Source: Bacteroidales bacterium UBA3290
Lineage (GTDB): Bacteria; Bacteroidota; Bacteroidia; Bacteroidales; UBA932
Direction of reading: 5' to 3'
Assembly (NCBI GenBank): GCA_002361615.1
Contig: DETK01000040.1
Coordinates: forward strand, 1-29,670
DNA: 29,670 nucleotides
Positions within the stretch are counted from its first letter, which is position 1, and every line of letters starts with the position of its first letter. Position numbers and translations under genes: made by a program. Shown here in pieces: positions 7,460-14,963 of this stretch. The notes below the pieces were generated by a model. It ran no database searches, had not been told where the DNA came from, and saw only the letters and a list, made by a program, of their open reading frames with translations.

Positions 7460-8764
7460 TCAGAAGAGAAAGCCCGTGTTGAAATAGAGTGAGCCGCCCC
7501 GGCGGTTGTCCTGCCGGTTGAAGGCCTGGCCGTAGTCCAGGGAGATGATGAAGTTGCGGTTGAGGATGGCGCGCAGGCCGCCGCCGGCCGACAGGTGGAA
7601 GGACTCAGGTGCGCCCTTGACAAGCTGTTCGGGAATCTTGCCTGCGGCAAGGGGAACCTTCCAGGTATCCGCATCGACGGAGACATCGGTGTATTCCTTC
7701 AGGACACGGCCGCCGTCGAAGAAGATGTTGGCTCCGAAAGCGAGGTCCTGGTCCAGGACGCGGGTTTCGAAGAACTTCCAGCGCAGCTCGGCGTTGAAGT
7801 AGCAGACGCTCTGTCCTTGCAGGCGGCCGCGCATCACGCCGCGGATGGTGTTGTAGCCGCCGAATCCGTCGTGGTCCCAGCCGGGGCCGCCGAGAACGGA
7901 TTCAAAAGGCAGCACGTAGAATGCGGGTTTGCCGATATAACCCAGGATGCCGGCACGGTAGGCCAGTACCAGTTTGTCGCGCATGAGCGGGAAGTACTGG
8001 CGCAGCACGGCGCTGTAGCTTCCGTAGGGTTTGTTGGTCCCCATCCACTTGGGGGCCCATTCCATGAAGGCGTCGGCCCACAGGCCGCGGCTGGGCGCGG
8101 CCTCGGCGTCGCGGCTGTCGTACGACAGGCCGGCGCGCCAGGCGCTGGTCATACCGCCGTTGAACTCGTCGGCCGCGATGAAGCCCAGGTCCTGGTACCA
8201 TTCGAAGAGGCTCTTCTTGAAAGGAAGCTCTTCCAGGGCGTCACCATCGAATTCGTCGAGGATGAAGTAGCGGAAGTGATAGCCGAACTTCCAGTAGAGC
8301 TTGCCGAAGATCTTGCCCGTAAAGTCGATTTTGCCGACAGGCATCTTGCGGCTCATCTTGTAGTAGCCCGTAGGCAGGGAGGCGTCGTAATAGGATGCGT
8401 AGCCGCCGAAGCCGTAGAAGTCATAGGCCTTTTCGTCGGCATACTGTGCGGTGAAGGTGAAGCGGATGCCGGGAATCAGGAAGCGGTTGTCGTAGCTCAG
8501 GGTATAGAGCTGCGAACCTTTCAGGTACCAGGAGGCCTCCGTATAGATGGTCTGCCGCGGGTTGGGATACCAGCCTTCGCGGCCGAAGTCATAGACGCTG
8601 CCCTGGACACCGAGCCGCATGCCCATGTCCGGGTCGTAGCCCAGGATCGGGAAGCCGCCTCCCGTGAAGCCGGTCCTGGCTTCTTGCGGGGCGGCCGCTT
8701 CCTGCGCGAAGGCGCGCAGGGTCAGTGTCAACAGGACCAGTATCGTTGCGAAGCGTTTCTTCAT
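7460..8764 (-). CDS. POTRA-less Omp85/BamA-like outer-membrane beta-barrel (D15 surface antigen family)
   Basis: A 434-residue protein with a Sec signal (MKKRFATILVLLTLTLRAFAQ). The mature part starts almost at once with barrel-like strands (FTGGGFPILGYDPDMGMRLG) and has the hallmarks of the bacterial surface antigen domain: a loop-6-like motif NTIRGVMRGR, then strands FNAELRWKF, GANIFFDGGRV and SAGGGLRAILN, and a terminal Phe (NTGFLF). There is no room for POTRA domains, so it is a barrel-only member like many in Bacteroidota, not BamA itself. The reading frame is open upstream of 8764, but that part is shadow coding of the acyltransferase gene; ATG 8764 overlaps that gene's TGA (ATGA). Its place between an acyltransferase and three surface lipoproteins suggests, by inference, a role in export or anchoring of those lipoproteins or lipids. 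Confidence 0.85.
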   Translation of the reverse strand: MKKRFATILVLLTLTLRAFAQEAAAPQEARTGFTGGGFPILGYDPDMGMRLGVQGSVYDFGREGWYPNPRQTIYTEASWYLKGSQLYTLSYDNRFLIPGIRFTFTAQYADEKAYDFYGFGGYASYYDASLPTGYYKMSRKMPVGKIDFTGKIFGKLYWKFGYHFRYFILDEFDGDALEELPFKKSLFEWYQDLGFIAADEFNGGMTSAWRAGLSYDSRDAEAAPSRGLWADAFMEWAPKWMGTNKPYGSYSAVLRQYFPLMRDKLVLAYRAGILGYIGKPAFYVLPFESVLGGPGWDHDGFGGYNTIRGVMRGRLQGQSVCYFNAELRWKFFETRVLDQDLAFGANIFFDGGRVLKEYTDVSVDADTWKVPLAAGKIPEQLVKGAPESFHLSAGGGLRAILNRNFIISLDYGQAFNRQDNRRGGSLYFNTGFLF

Positions 8765-10059
8765 ATTTCCAATTGTCTCAAATCCAACATAATCTGCTCC
8801 TTTTGCCGGCGGAGCTTGCCGTTGAAAAGATAGCGCCAGGCCGAGGCGGTGCGCCGTACCAGCTCGAAATAGTCGTAGGTGAGCAGCGGAGCGGGGAACA
8901 ACAGCACGACGGCCAGCAGGGCCCAGTACCATTTGACCGTACAGAACAGGACGATGGCCGCGATCGCCGCCAGGACGGACCACAGGATGATCATGGTCGC
9001 GCAGCGGAACGAGTTGCGGAAGGTCCGGTCCTTCGGGCGGGAGGCCAGCACTTCGGCCGTGACCCAGCCGGGCAGCGAGGCGGTACCGAGCACCAGGGCG
9101 AAGGGCAGGAACACCAGCGCACGGAGCGTGTACCACAAGGCGGACAGGAAAGGTCTGCGGGTGTGGATGGCGTGCAGGCTGATGCGTGCGCGCTTGCGCT
9201 CCTGCGCGAATGCCAGGGCCTTTTCAAAGAACTCGGCAGCTTTTTCGGGCGACTCCTCGCGGAACTTTCCGAGTTTCCCGACGGCCTCGCGGTTGGCGTC
9301 GAGCCGTTGCTGGAGTCTGCATTCAGGAATGCTGCCGCTTGCGAGCCGGGCCAGTTCCCACTTGGCGTCGTAATCCTCGTCGTCGGGGATATAGACGATG
9401 TGCTGCTTCATGCCTTCGGCCGTCCGGTTCTTGATCTCGACCAGCATTTCGGGTTCGCTCATTTCGGGATGGGCTTCCATGAGCGCCGTCACGTCGATCG
9501 GTTCGCCGACCGTGGCCAGGAGGGTGGAGCGGTAGCGGAAATAGTCGCCGTACTCGCAGCCGATCGGCACGATGTACACGTGCTGGCCGTCTTCCATCCC
9601 TTTCACGGCTCCGTAGGCAATCCGCGACAAGCCCTTGCCCAGCGGAAGCAAGCTATGCTTGGGGCGGTGCATTCCTTCAGGTAAGATGCAAAAAGGGACC
9701 CGATTGTTGAGTACCTCGATGGAATTTTCGATGGTTTTTTCGGAGTCGAGCACGCTGCGGAAGCCGTCGCGGACCCGGTTGATGGGCATAATCTTGAAGA
9801 AAGTCAAGATTTTGCGGACCATGGGTTTTTTGAAGATGTCGGCGCGGGCTACGAACACTTTCTTGGCGGGGTTCATGGCCAGCACGGCGAGCGGGTCCAT
9901 CAGGGCGTCGCAGTGGTTGGGGGAGAAGATCACGGCACCGTCTTTCGGAATCCTTTCCAGCCCTTCGTACCGGATCTTCTTGAAGGATCCGCGGATGTAC
10001 CGGTCGGCGATGAAGCGCACGAAGGTGTACCACGGGTCGTTTTCATATATTTTCTTCAT
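8761..10059 (-). CDS. PlsC-type glycerolipid acyltransferase with C-terminal membrane segments
   Basis: This 432-residue protein belongs to the LPLAT/PlsC acyltransferases, which move acyl groups onto glycerol-3-phosphate or lysophosphatidate at the inner membrane. The catalytic block is SPNHCDALMD (residues 46-55). The His-Asp spacing is H-X5-D, as I recall for eukaryotic SCT1/GPT2-like enzymes, rather than the usual H-X4-D. Block III is ILPEGMHRPKH (E128) and block IV is YIVPIG. After a charged middle part (~230-290), three or four hydrophobic segments occupy ~295-415 (ALVFLPFALVLG, MIILWSVLAAIAAIVLF, WALLAVVLLFPAPLL). It is first in the five-gene minus-strand operon and overlaps the next gene by 4 nt. 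True substrate unknown. Confidence 0.88.
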   Translation of the reverse strand: MKKIYENDPWYTFVRFIADRYIRGSFKKIRYEGLERIPKDGAVIFSPNHCDALMDPLAVLAMNPAKKVFVARADIFKKPMVRKILTFFKIMPINRVRDGFRSVLDSEKTIENSIEVLNNRVPFCILPEGMHRPKHSLLPLGKGLSRIAYGAVKGMEDGQHVYIVPIGCEYGDYFRYRSTLLATVGEPIDVTALMEAHPEMSEPEMLVEIKNRTAEGMKQHIVYIPDDEDYDAKWELARLASGSIPECRLQQRLDANREAVGKLGKFREESPEKAAEFFEKALAFAQERKRARISLHAIHTRRPFLSALWYTLRALVFLPFALVLGTASLPGWVTAEVLASRPKDRTFRNSFRCATMIILWSVLAAIAAIVLFCTVKWYWALLAVVLLFPAPLLTYDYFELVRRTASAWRYLFNGKLRRQKEQIMLDLRQLEI

Positions 10060-10092
10060 GGGCGAAAATCCACCTATTTAAATAATAACTCG

Positions 10093-10100
10093 CTAAGGTA
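10093..10100 (-). promoter_or_regulatory. Possible -7 box for the acyltransferase operon
   Basis: On the minus strand TACCTTAG lies 33 nt before the start codon at 10059, in the 86-bp divergent gap. It differs by one base from TAnnTTTG. No clear -33 TTTG is seen. Weak call. Confidence 0.3.
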
Positions 10101-10133
10101 GAAAAAACCGTCGAATTTTCACAGATTTTTGTT

Positions 10134-10141
10134 TACATTTG
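10134..10141 (+). promoter_or_regulatory. -7 promoter box TACATTTG, leaderless start
   Basis: A perfect TAnnTTTG box ends 4 nt before ATG 10146. In Bacteroides promoters the transcript starts a few nt past this box, so the mRNA should begin at or next to the start codon. Confidence 0.65.
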
Positions 10142-10145
10142 TAGT

Positions 10146-11111
10146 ATGGCTTACACCTTCATGTTCTATAACCTGGAGAATCTCTACGATACCCTGGACG
10201 ATCCGTCCACGGACGACGACGAATACACTCCCATGGGCGACAAGCGCTGGACGCGCGACAAATACGAAAAGAAACTCTCCAACCTGAGCGAGATCTTCTC
10301 GGCCGTGTCCTCGGCGCACAACGGTTTTCCGGTGGTGGCAGGCGTTTCGGAAGTGGAGAACCTCAAGGTGTTGCGCGACCTGGTGGCCCAGAAGCGCATG
10401 TCGGGCGCCCACTACAAGTGCATCCATTTCGAGTCGAACGACGCCCGCGGCGTGGAGGTGGGCATGCTCTACCGTCCCGACAAGTTCACGCTGATGGGCT
10501 GCGAGCCGCTCAAGCTCGAGCTGCGCAGCGGCCGCGAATACATCGGCCGTGACATCCTCTCGGCCTGGGGCTCCATCGAAGGTGAGATGTTCGCTTTCTA
10601 CATCTGCCATTTCCTTTCCCGCCGGGGTGGGGTCGCTTCCTCGTCGGGTTTCCGCCGGGCCGGCGCCGAAACGGCCCGCGACCACGCCGAGGAACTGCGC
10701 AGGCAGTATCCCGACATCAAGGTGGTCATCATGGGCGACATGAACGACAACCCTTCCGACGAATCGCTCTCGGTGCTCCTCAGGGCCCACAAGACCATTT
10801 TCAACGTGCCCGAAGGCGAGTATTTCAACCCGTTCTGGATGCTGGCCGAAGAAGGGAAGGGCACCAGTATCCACAACCACCGCTGGGTGCTCTACGACCA
10901 GCTCATCGTGTCGTACAACATGCTGCCCACCTACCCGTCGCTCAAGGGTTTCCGCGTGGTGCGGCTTGACGGCAAAAACCACTACGGCGAGATCTTCTGC
11001 CGCAATTTCATGCTCCGCAAGGGCGCTCCGCGCCGCAGCTACTACGGCAATACCTTCGACAACGGCTACAGCGACCATCTCCCGGTGCTGATCAAGATCG
11101 ACAGGCGATGA
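10146..11111 (+). CDS. Endonuclease/exonuclease/phosphatase (EEP) family protein
   Basis: This 321-residue protein has the metal-dependent phosphodiesterase fold of DNase I, exonuclease III and sphingomyelinase. Motifs seen: YNLENLYD near the N-terminus (metal-ligand Asn), GVSEVEN (catalytic Glu), RGVEVGMLYR, GDMNDNPSD (Asp/Asn pair), and the C-terminal SDHLPVLIKID (catalytic Asp-His). There is no signal peptide, so it is probably cytoplasmic. The substrate cannot be read; members in Bacteroidota are usually left as EEP family proteins. It starts from a leaderless-type promoter and overlaps the HAD phosphatase gene by 4 nt (ATGA), so the two are translationally coupled and may act in one salvage or repair pathway (inference). 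Confidence 0.9.
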   Translation: MAYTFMFYNLENLYDTLDDPSTDDDEYTPMGDKRWTRDKYEKKLSNLSEIFSAVSSAHNGFPVVAGVSEVENLKVLRDLVAQKRMSGAHYKCIHFESNDARGVEVGMLYRPDKFTLMGCEPLKLELRSGREYIGRDILSAWGSIEGEMFAFYICHFLSRRGGVASSSGFRRAGAETARDHAEELRRQYPDIKVVIMGDMNDNPSDESLSVLLRAHKTIFNVPEGEYFNPFWMLAEEGKGTSIHNHRWVLYDQLIVSYNMLPTYPSLKGFRVVRLDGKNHYGEIFCRNFMLRKGAPRRSYYGNTFDNGYSDHLPVLIKIDRR

Positions 11112-11734
11112 AATACCGTCATTTCGTGTTCGACATCGACGGCACGCTCCTCGACACGGAGCGCACCGGCGTGCTGTCGCTCATCCAGACGGTGCGCGAA
11201 CTGATGGGCGAGGAACTCCCCTACGAGAAGGCTTATCATTTTTTCGGGATTCCAAGCGCAAAAGCCTCCGGGATACTGGGTTATGACGATGCGGCGCGTT
11301 TCGGCGAGGTCTGGGAAGAGCATTTCCAGGAACTGATGCACCTGGTCAAGCCTTTCCCCGGTGTGGCGCAGGTGCTCTCCGACCTGCGGACGCGGGGATA
11401 CCATACGGGCGTGGTCACGTCGCGCTCCCGGACGGAGATCAACTACGATCCGCACCTGGCGGTCCTGCTGCCCTTCTTCGAAGTGGTCATCGGCTCGGAG
11501 CAGAGCGAACGGCACAAGCCTTTCCCCGACCCGATGCTCGCCTATCTCAAAGCGGCTGACGCCCGGGCTTCGGAGACGCTCTATCTGGGCGACACGATGC
11601 ACGACTACCGCTGCGGCCACGATGCGGGCTGCGATTTCGCCCTGGCCGACTGGCGGGGCAGGGGTACGCAGGGCATCCCGGCGGACTACGTGTTCACCGA
11701 TGAAGCGGGCCTCAGGGCGTTGCTGGCGTTGTAG
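11108..11734 (+). CDS. HAD-superfamily hydrolase, phosphoglycolate-phosphatase-like
   Basis: A 208-residue HAD phosphatase with all four motifs: DIDGTLLD (nucleophile D9, acid/base D11), VTSRSR (motif II), HKPFPDP (motif III Lys), and GDTMHD (motif IV). The helical cap between motifs I and II (~residues 18-85) marks subclass I, as in Gph and PgmB. Such enzymes remove phosphate from small metabolites; phosphoglycolate, pyrophosphate or sugar phosphates are all possible and I cannot choose. It is coupled to the upstream EEP gene by a 4-nt overlap and converges on the small secreted protein gene 6 nt beyond its stop. Confidence 0.92.
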   Translation: MKYRHFVFDIDGTLLDTERTGVLSLIQTVRELMGEELPYEKAYHFFGIPSAKASGILGYDDAARFGEVWEEHFQELMHLVKPFPGVAQVLSDLRTRGYHTGVVTSRSRTEINYDPHLAVLLPFFEVVIGSEQSERHKPFPDPMLAYLKAADARASETLYLGDTMHDYRCGHDAGCDFALADWRGRGTQGIPADYVFTDEAGLRALLAL

Positions 11735-11740
11735 GGAGGA

Positions 11741-12142
11741 TCAGAGACCGCGTTCCTGCATCCGTTTGTCGCGGCGCTTCTTCTCTTTTCCGTAGGAGGA
11801 TTTGAGGTATTTCTGCCACTGCTCTTCCGTGAAGATCTTCTGGAAGGCATCGTCGGTGGCGGCCATCCATTTGTCGGAGATGAGCTGGAAGGTCTCCTGG
11901 TTGCTGGCGCCGGTCTTGCGCGTCTGCTCGAATTCCTCCGTCATCGCAGGGAAGTTGTACTGGAGGACCGAGTCGACGAAGAAGACCTGCACTTCGTCGA
12001 GCTTGAACGTGCGCGTCAGGTTTTCGAGCTGGGTGTTGATGATCTTGTCCATGTCGGGCTCCTGGGGGTTCTGGGCCCAAGCGGCTGGAGCGGCTGCCAG
12101 CAGGAGCGTTGCGGCGAGTATCGTGGTGAGGAAACGGTTCAT
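11741..12142 (-). CDS. Small secreted protein of unknown function, helical
   Basis: 133 residues with a clear Sec signal (MNRFLTTILAATLLLAAAPAAWAQ) and no lipobox, so probably periplasmic. The mature part is charged and helical, contains Trp-Met and EEQWQKYLKS motifs, and ends in a very basic tail (KEKKRRDKRMQERGL). Small helical periplasmic proteins of this size in Bacteroidota resemble the Spy/CpxP-like set (the phrase FTEEQWQKY is suggestive), but I do not recognise a named family. It is transcribed alone, divergently from the C69 dipeptidase, from a TATCTTTG box. Confidence 0.75.
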   Translation of the reverse strand: MNRFLTTILAATLLLAAAPAAWAQNPQEPDMDKIINTQLENLTRTFKLDEVQVFFVDSVLQYNFPAMTEEFEQTRKTGASNQETFQLISDKWMAATDDAFQKIFTEEQWQKYLKSSYGKEKKRRDKRMQERGL

Positions 12143-12162
12143 GTCTTTGACGCTTGATTTGG

Positions 12163-12170
12163 CAAAGATA
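12163..12170 (-). promoter_or_regulatory. -7 promoter box TATCTTTG for the small secreted protein
   Basis: On the minus strand a perfect TAnnTTTG lies 20 nt before the start codon at 12142. It forms a divergent promoter pair with the box at 12182. Confidence 0.65.
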
Positions 12171-12181
12171 CGCTATTTTTT

Positions 12182-12189
12182 TATCTTCG
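12182..12189 (+). promoter_or_regulatory. -7 promoter box TATCTTCG for the C69 dipeptidase
   Basis: TATCTTCG differs from TAnnTTTG by one base and lies 28 nt before ATG 12218. The same TTCG form recurs at 14275-14282, which suggests a local variant of the consensus. Confidence 0.55.
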
Positions 12190-12217
12190 TAGGCAAAACT
12201 GAAACAAAACTCGTTCC

Positions 12218-13882
12218 ATGAAAAGACTCTCAGCTCTTCTGGCGTGCCTGCTCCTGCTGGTGACGGCCCGCCCTGCGGCAGACGCCTGCACCAATGTGAT
12301 CATTACCAAGGGGGCTTCGGCCGACGGTTCCTGCATGGTGACCTATGCGGCTGATTCCCACCAGCTCTATGGCGAACTCTACTTCCACCCTGCCGCCAAC
12401 TGGCCGGTCGGTTCGAAACTGGACGTCTACGACTGGGACAGCGGCTACTACCGCGGCAAGATCGCCCAGGTGCCCCACACCTTCCAGACCGTGGGCAACA
12501 TGAACGAGCACCAGCTCATCATCATGGAAACCACTTTCGGCGGCCGCGAGGGCCTCTCCAACAAGGACGGCATCATCGACTACGGTTCGCTCATCTACAT
12601 CACCTTGCAGCGCGCCCGCACGGCCCGCGAAGCCATCCGCACCATCGACGAGCTGGTCCAGACCTATGGCTATTGCTCTGAAGGCGAGACATTTTCAATC
12701 GTCGACAAAGACGAGTGCTGGATTTTCGAGATTGTGGGCAAGGGGGAGCAGAAAGGCGCTGTCTGGGTGGCGGTCCGCATTCCCGACGGGATGATTTCGG
12801 CCCACGCCAACCAGAGCCGCATCCATCATTTCCCGCTCAACGACCCGGAGAACTGCCTCTATACGCCTGACGTGATTTCCTTCGCCCGCGAGAAGGGTTT
12901 CTTCAACGGGAAGGATGAGGATTTCAGTTTCTGCGACGCCTATTGCCCCGCCGACTGGGGTGCCCTCCGGGGTTGCGAGGCGCGCGTCTGGTCGGCCTTC
13001 CGCCTGCTGGGCGGCAGCAATTTCGACGATGCGAAGTATCTCGATTTCGCCTCGGGCGAGAATCCCGCCAACAAAATGCCGCTCTGCATCCGTCCCGAGA
13101 AGAAAGTCTCGGTCAAGGCCCTGGCCGACGTGATGCGCGACCACTATGAAGGCACTGCCTTCGATTTCAGTGAGGAAGCCGGCGCGGGTGTAAGCCGGGT
13201 TCCGTACCGCTGGCGCCCGATGAGCTTCGAGCTCGACGGCAAGGAATATATGTTCGAGCGGGCGATCGCTACGCAGCAGACCGGTTTCTGGTATCTGGGC
13301 CAGGCCCGCAGCTGGCTGCCCGACGAGGTGGGCGGTGTGCTCTGGTTCGGCGTGGACGATGCCGCCACCAGCGCCCTGACCCCCATCTACACCTGCATCA
13401 GCCAGGTGCCCGAGTGCTTCCGCGAAGGCAACGGTTCCATGCTCGAATACAGCCCCACCTCCGCGTTCTGGCTCTTCAACCGCGTGGCGCAGTTCTCCTA
13501 CCTGTTCTACGACCGCGCCGAGCCCGAGATCCGCGCTGCGGCCGACTGCTACGAGAACGAGAACGTGAAACTGGTGGCCGAGCAGGATGCCATGGCCCTC
13601 AAGATGCTGGAAGGCGGCAACCGCGGCCAGGCGGTGCGGATGCTCACCGAGTTCTGCGCCCGTCGCTCCCAGACCTTGTTCAACACTTGGAACGACTTGA
13701 GCAACTATCTGCTGGTCAAATATATGGATGGAAACGTGAAGCGGCAGAACGAGGACGGAAGCTTCCAGGACAACGGCTCCGGCAAGCCCATCCCCGCCTC
13801 GCCGATCCATCCCAAATTCCGCGAACGCTGGCTGCGCGCCGTGGTCAAGGACCATGGCGACGTGATGGAAGTCAAGCGTTAG
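12218..13882 (+). CDS. Secreted C69-family dipeptidase (PepD-like, Ntn hydrolase)
   Basis: This 554-residue protein is a C69 peptidase, an N-terminal-nucleophile cysteine hydrolase that cleaves dipeptides. A Sec-type leader of about 23 residues ends right before Cys24 in ADACTNVIITKGA; removal of the leader would expose the catalytic cysteine. Further family features are GSCMVTYAADSH, GNMNEHQLIIMETTFGGRE and the IDYGSLIYITLQRA segment. The long C-terminal part (YSPTSAFWLFNRVAQF) is also normal for the family. With a signal peptide it acts in the periplasm or on the envelope, where it could finish digestion of dipeptides released by the S46 enzyme encoded further right (inference). It converges on the BACON-like lipoprotein gene with a 4-nt gap. 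Confidence 0.9.
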   Translation: MKRLSALLACLLLLVTARPAADACTNVIITKGASADGSCMVTYAADSHQLYGELYFHPAANWPVGSKLDVYDWDSGYYRGKIAQVPHTFQTVGNMNEHQLIIMETTFGGREGLSNKDGIIDYGSLIYITLQRARTAREAIRTIDELVQTYGYCSEGETFSIVDKDECWIFEIVGKGEQKGAVWVAVRIPDGMISAHANQSRIHHFPLNDPENCLYTPDVISFAREKGFFNGKDEDFSFCDAYCPADWGALRGCEARVWSAFRLLGGSNFDDAKYLDFASGENPANKMPLCIRPEKKVSVKALADVMRDHYEGTAFDFSEEAGAGVSRVPYRWRPMSFELDGKEYMFERAIATQQTGFWYLGQARSWLPDEVGGVLWFGVDDAATSALTPIYTCISQVPECFREGNGSMLEYSPTSAFWLFNRVAQFSYLFYDRAEPEIRAAADCYENENVKLVAEQDAMALKMLEGGNRGQAVRMLTEFCARRSQTLFNTWNDLSNYLLVKYMDGNVKRQNEDGSFQDNGSGKPIPASPIHPKFRERWLRAVVKDHGDVMEVKR

Positions 13883-13886
13883 GAAG

Positions 13887-14255
13887 TCAGTCTTCCGGAT
13901 CCGAAGGTTTTCCCTCCTGCATGACGATCAGGTTGTGCTGGAGGGATTCCGATTTGAAAGGGATGACGGCGCTGCGCGAACGCGTGGTCTCGTTTTCCCA
14001 TACGTGGATGGTCACGGCGGTGTTTTCGTCCATCCATGCGGGGTCGGCGTGGAGCCAGCCGGCGTTTTCCGGTTCGGCCGTGGTGATCACGTTGGTAACC
14101 AGGAGCACTACCTGCGAATCGGCCGCCGCGCAGAACCACAGCGTGTCGGGCGAGATGCTGAGTTCGGGGAGGACGTATTTTTCGCAGCTCAGGAACTGGG
14201 AAGCGAAAAGCAACGTCAGCAGGACCGAAAGGAGGATCGTCGGGAGTTTGCGCAC
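13887..14255 (-). CDS. Small BACON-like lipoprotein, GTG start
   Basis: 122 residues with a lipoprotein signal (leader to FASQFLSC, Cys 24) and one beta-sandwich-like domain. LSISPDTLWFCAAADSQVVLLVTN and a late VIMQEGKP match the pattern of BACON domains (start strand with a P-x-x-L, VTQ/VMQ end strand); BACON modules often bind glycans or pack as spacers in surface proteins. The only in-frame start matching the signal is GTG at 14255, since the nearby ATGs are out of frame. The TACCTTCG box 19 nt upstream fits that start. It is alone in its unit and divergent from the BACON/TonB operon, whose first gene has the same domain type. Confidence 0.72.
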   Translation of the reverse strand: MRKLPTILLSVLLTLLFASQFLSCEKYVLPELSISPDTLWFCAAADSQVVLLVTNVITTAEPENAGWLHADPAWMDENTAVTIHVWENETTRSRSAVIPFKSESLQHNLIVMQEGKPSDPED

Positions 14256-14274
14256 ATCATCATTATTTGGGATG

Positions 14275-14282
14275 CGAAGGTA
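14275..14282 (-). promoter_or_regulatory. -7 promoter box TACCTTCG for the BACON-like lipoprotein
   Basis: On the minus strand this TAnnTTCG box lies 19 nt before the GTG start at 14255, back to back with the rightward box at 14297. Confidence 0.5.
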
Positions 14283-14296
14283 TGAAAAAAAAATGA

Positions 14297-14304
14297 TAAT
14301 TTTG
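14297..14304 (+). promoter_or_regulatory. -7 promoter box TAATTTTG, leaderless start of the BACON/TonB operon
   Basis: A perfect TAnnTTTG ends 4 nt before ATG 14309, so the operon mRNA probably begins at the start codon. An A-tract (14284-14293) precedes it; no -33 TTTG stands at 19-21 nt. Confidence 0.65.
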
Positions 14305-14308
14305 CGGT

Positions 14309-14926
14309 ATGAAAAGATTTATGCTCCTTGCGGTACTCTGCCTTGCAGCGCTTTCCTGCACACAGGAGGCTGAGTTGACCATTGCGCCCGACGTGAGTTC
14401 CTTCCAGGTAGGCGCGGACGGCGGCCAGTTCGACGCCATCATCCTGACCAACGGTCTGTGGACCGCCACCTGTGAAGATGAGTCTGTGACCCTCAGTCCC
14501 GACTCGGGCGACTATACCCTGCCCATCCACGTGCACGTTGGCCCGAACGAGGAGCACTATACCAAGGTAATCCGCATCGCCCTGACGGCCAAAGTTGACA
14601 AGCTGACACGCACCAACCGGATCGTCGTCACGCAGCAGTGCCATCCCTTCATCATCTGTGACGAAACGGAGAAGACGGTCGGGCCGGAAGGCGACATCGT
14701 CCGTTTCGAAGTCAATTCCAACGACAGCTGGCATGCCGTGCGTGTTGACGGGACGGATGCCTGCCTGTTCGAGCCGGAGGAGGGAGGACCCAACCGTACG
14801 GATTTCGCGATGCTGATTCCTGAGAACCCGGACGGCGGCATCTATGCCGTCCGTCTGGTGCTCGACCATTCCCCTGCGACGGAGATCGTGCTTACGGTCG
14901 AACAGCTCCCCGAGGGCTGTCTCTGA
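14309..14926 (+). CDS. BACON-domain lipoprotein (two domains)
   Basis: 205 residues: lipoprotein signal MKRFMLLAVLCLAALSC (Cys 17) followed by TQEAEL, then two tandem BACON-type beta-sandwiches. The first (~20-112) runs from LTIAPDVSSFQVGADGGQFD to RIVVTQQ. The second (~115-205) runs from FIICDETEKTVGPEGDIVRF to VLTVEQLPEG. The GG-x-F and W-x-x-x opening strands and VTQ/VEQ closing strands are the BACON pattern. Probably on the outer membrane surface. It is first in a rightward operon (next start 38 nt downstream) with a second BACON lipoprotein and a TonB receptor, so it may be an accessory binding protein for the same ligand (inference). Confidence 0.85.
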   Translation: MKRFMLLAVLCLAALSCTQEAELTIAPDVSSFQVGADGGQFDAIILTNGLWTATCEDESVTLSPDSGDYTLPIHVHVGPNEEHYTKVIRIALTAKVDKLTRTNRIVVTQQCHPFIICDETEKTVGPEGDIVRFEVNSNDSWHAVRVDGTDACLFEPEEGGPNRTDFAMLIPENPDGGIYAVRLVLDHSPATEIVLTVEQLPEGCL

Positions 14927-14963
14927 TGGCAGGTATCAAACTGTAACTTAAATGATAACACAT

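Noticed and set aside
3081..7487. Long plus-strand frames (564, 407 and 368 codons) opposite the DUF4988 genes
   Set aside because: They are Val/Gly/Asp-rich antisense translations of the repeated Trp/Tyr modules; the minus-strand products have signals and domains.
8765..9136. N-terminal extension of the Omp85 gene reading frame by 124 codons
   Set aside because: The extension lies in the acyltransferase gene and is Arg/Pro-rich; the signal peptide begins at ATG 8764.
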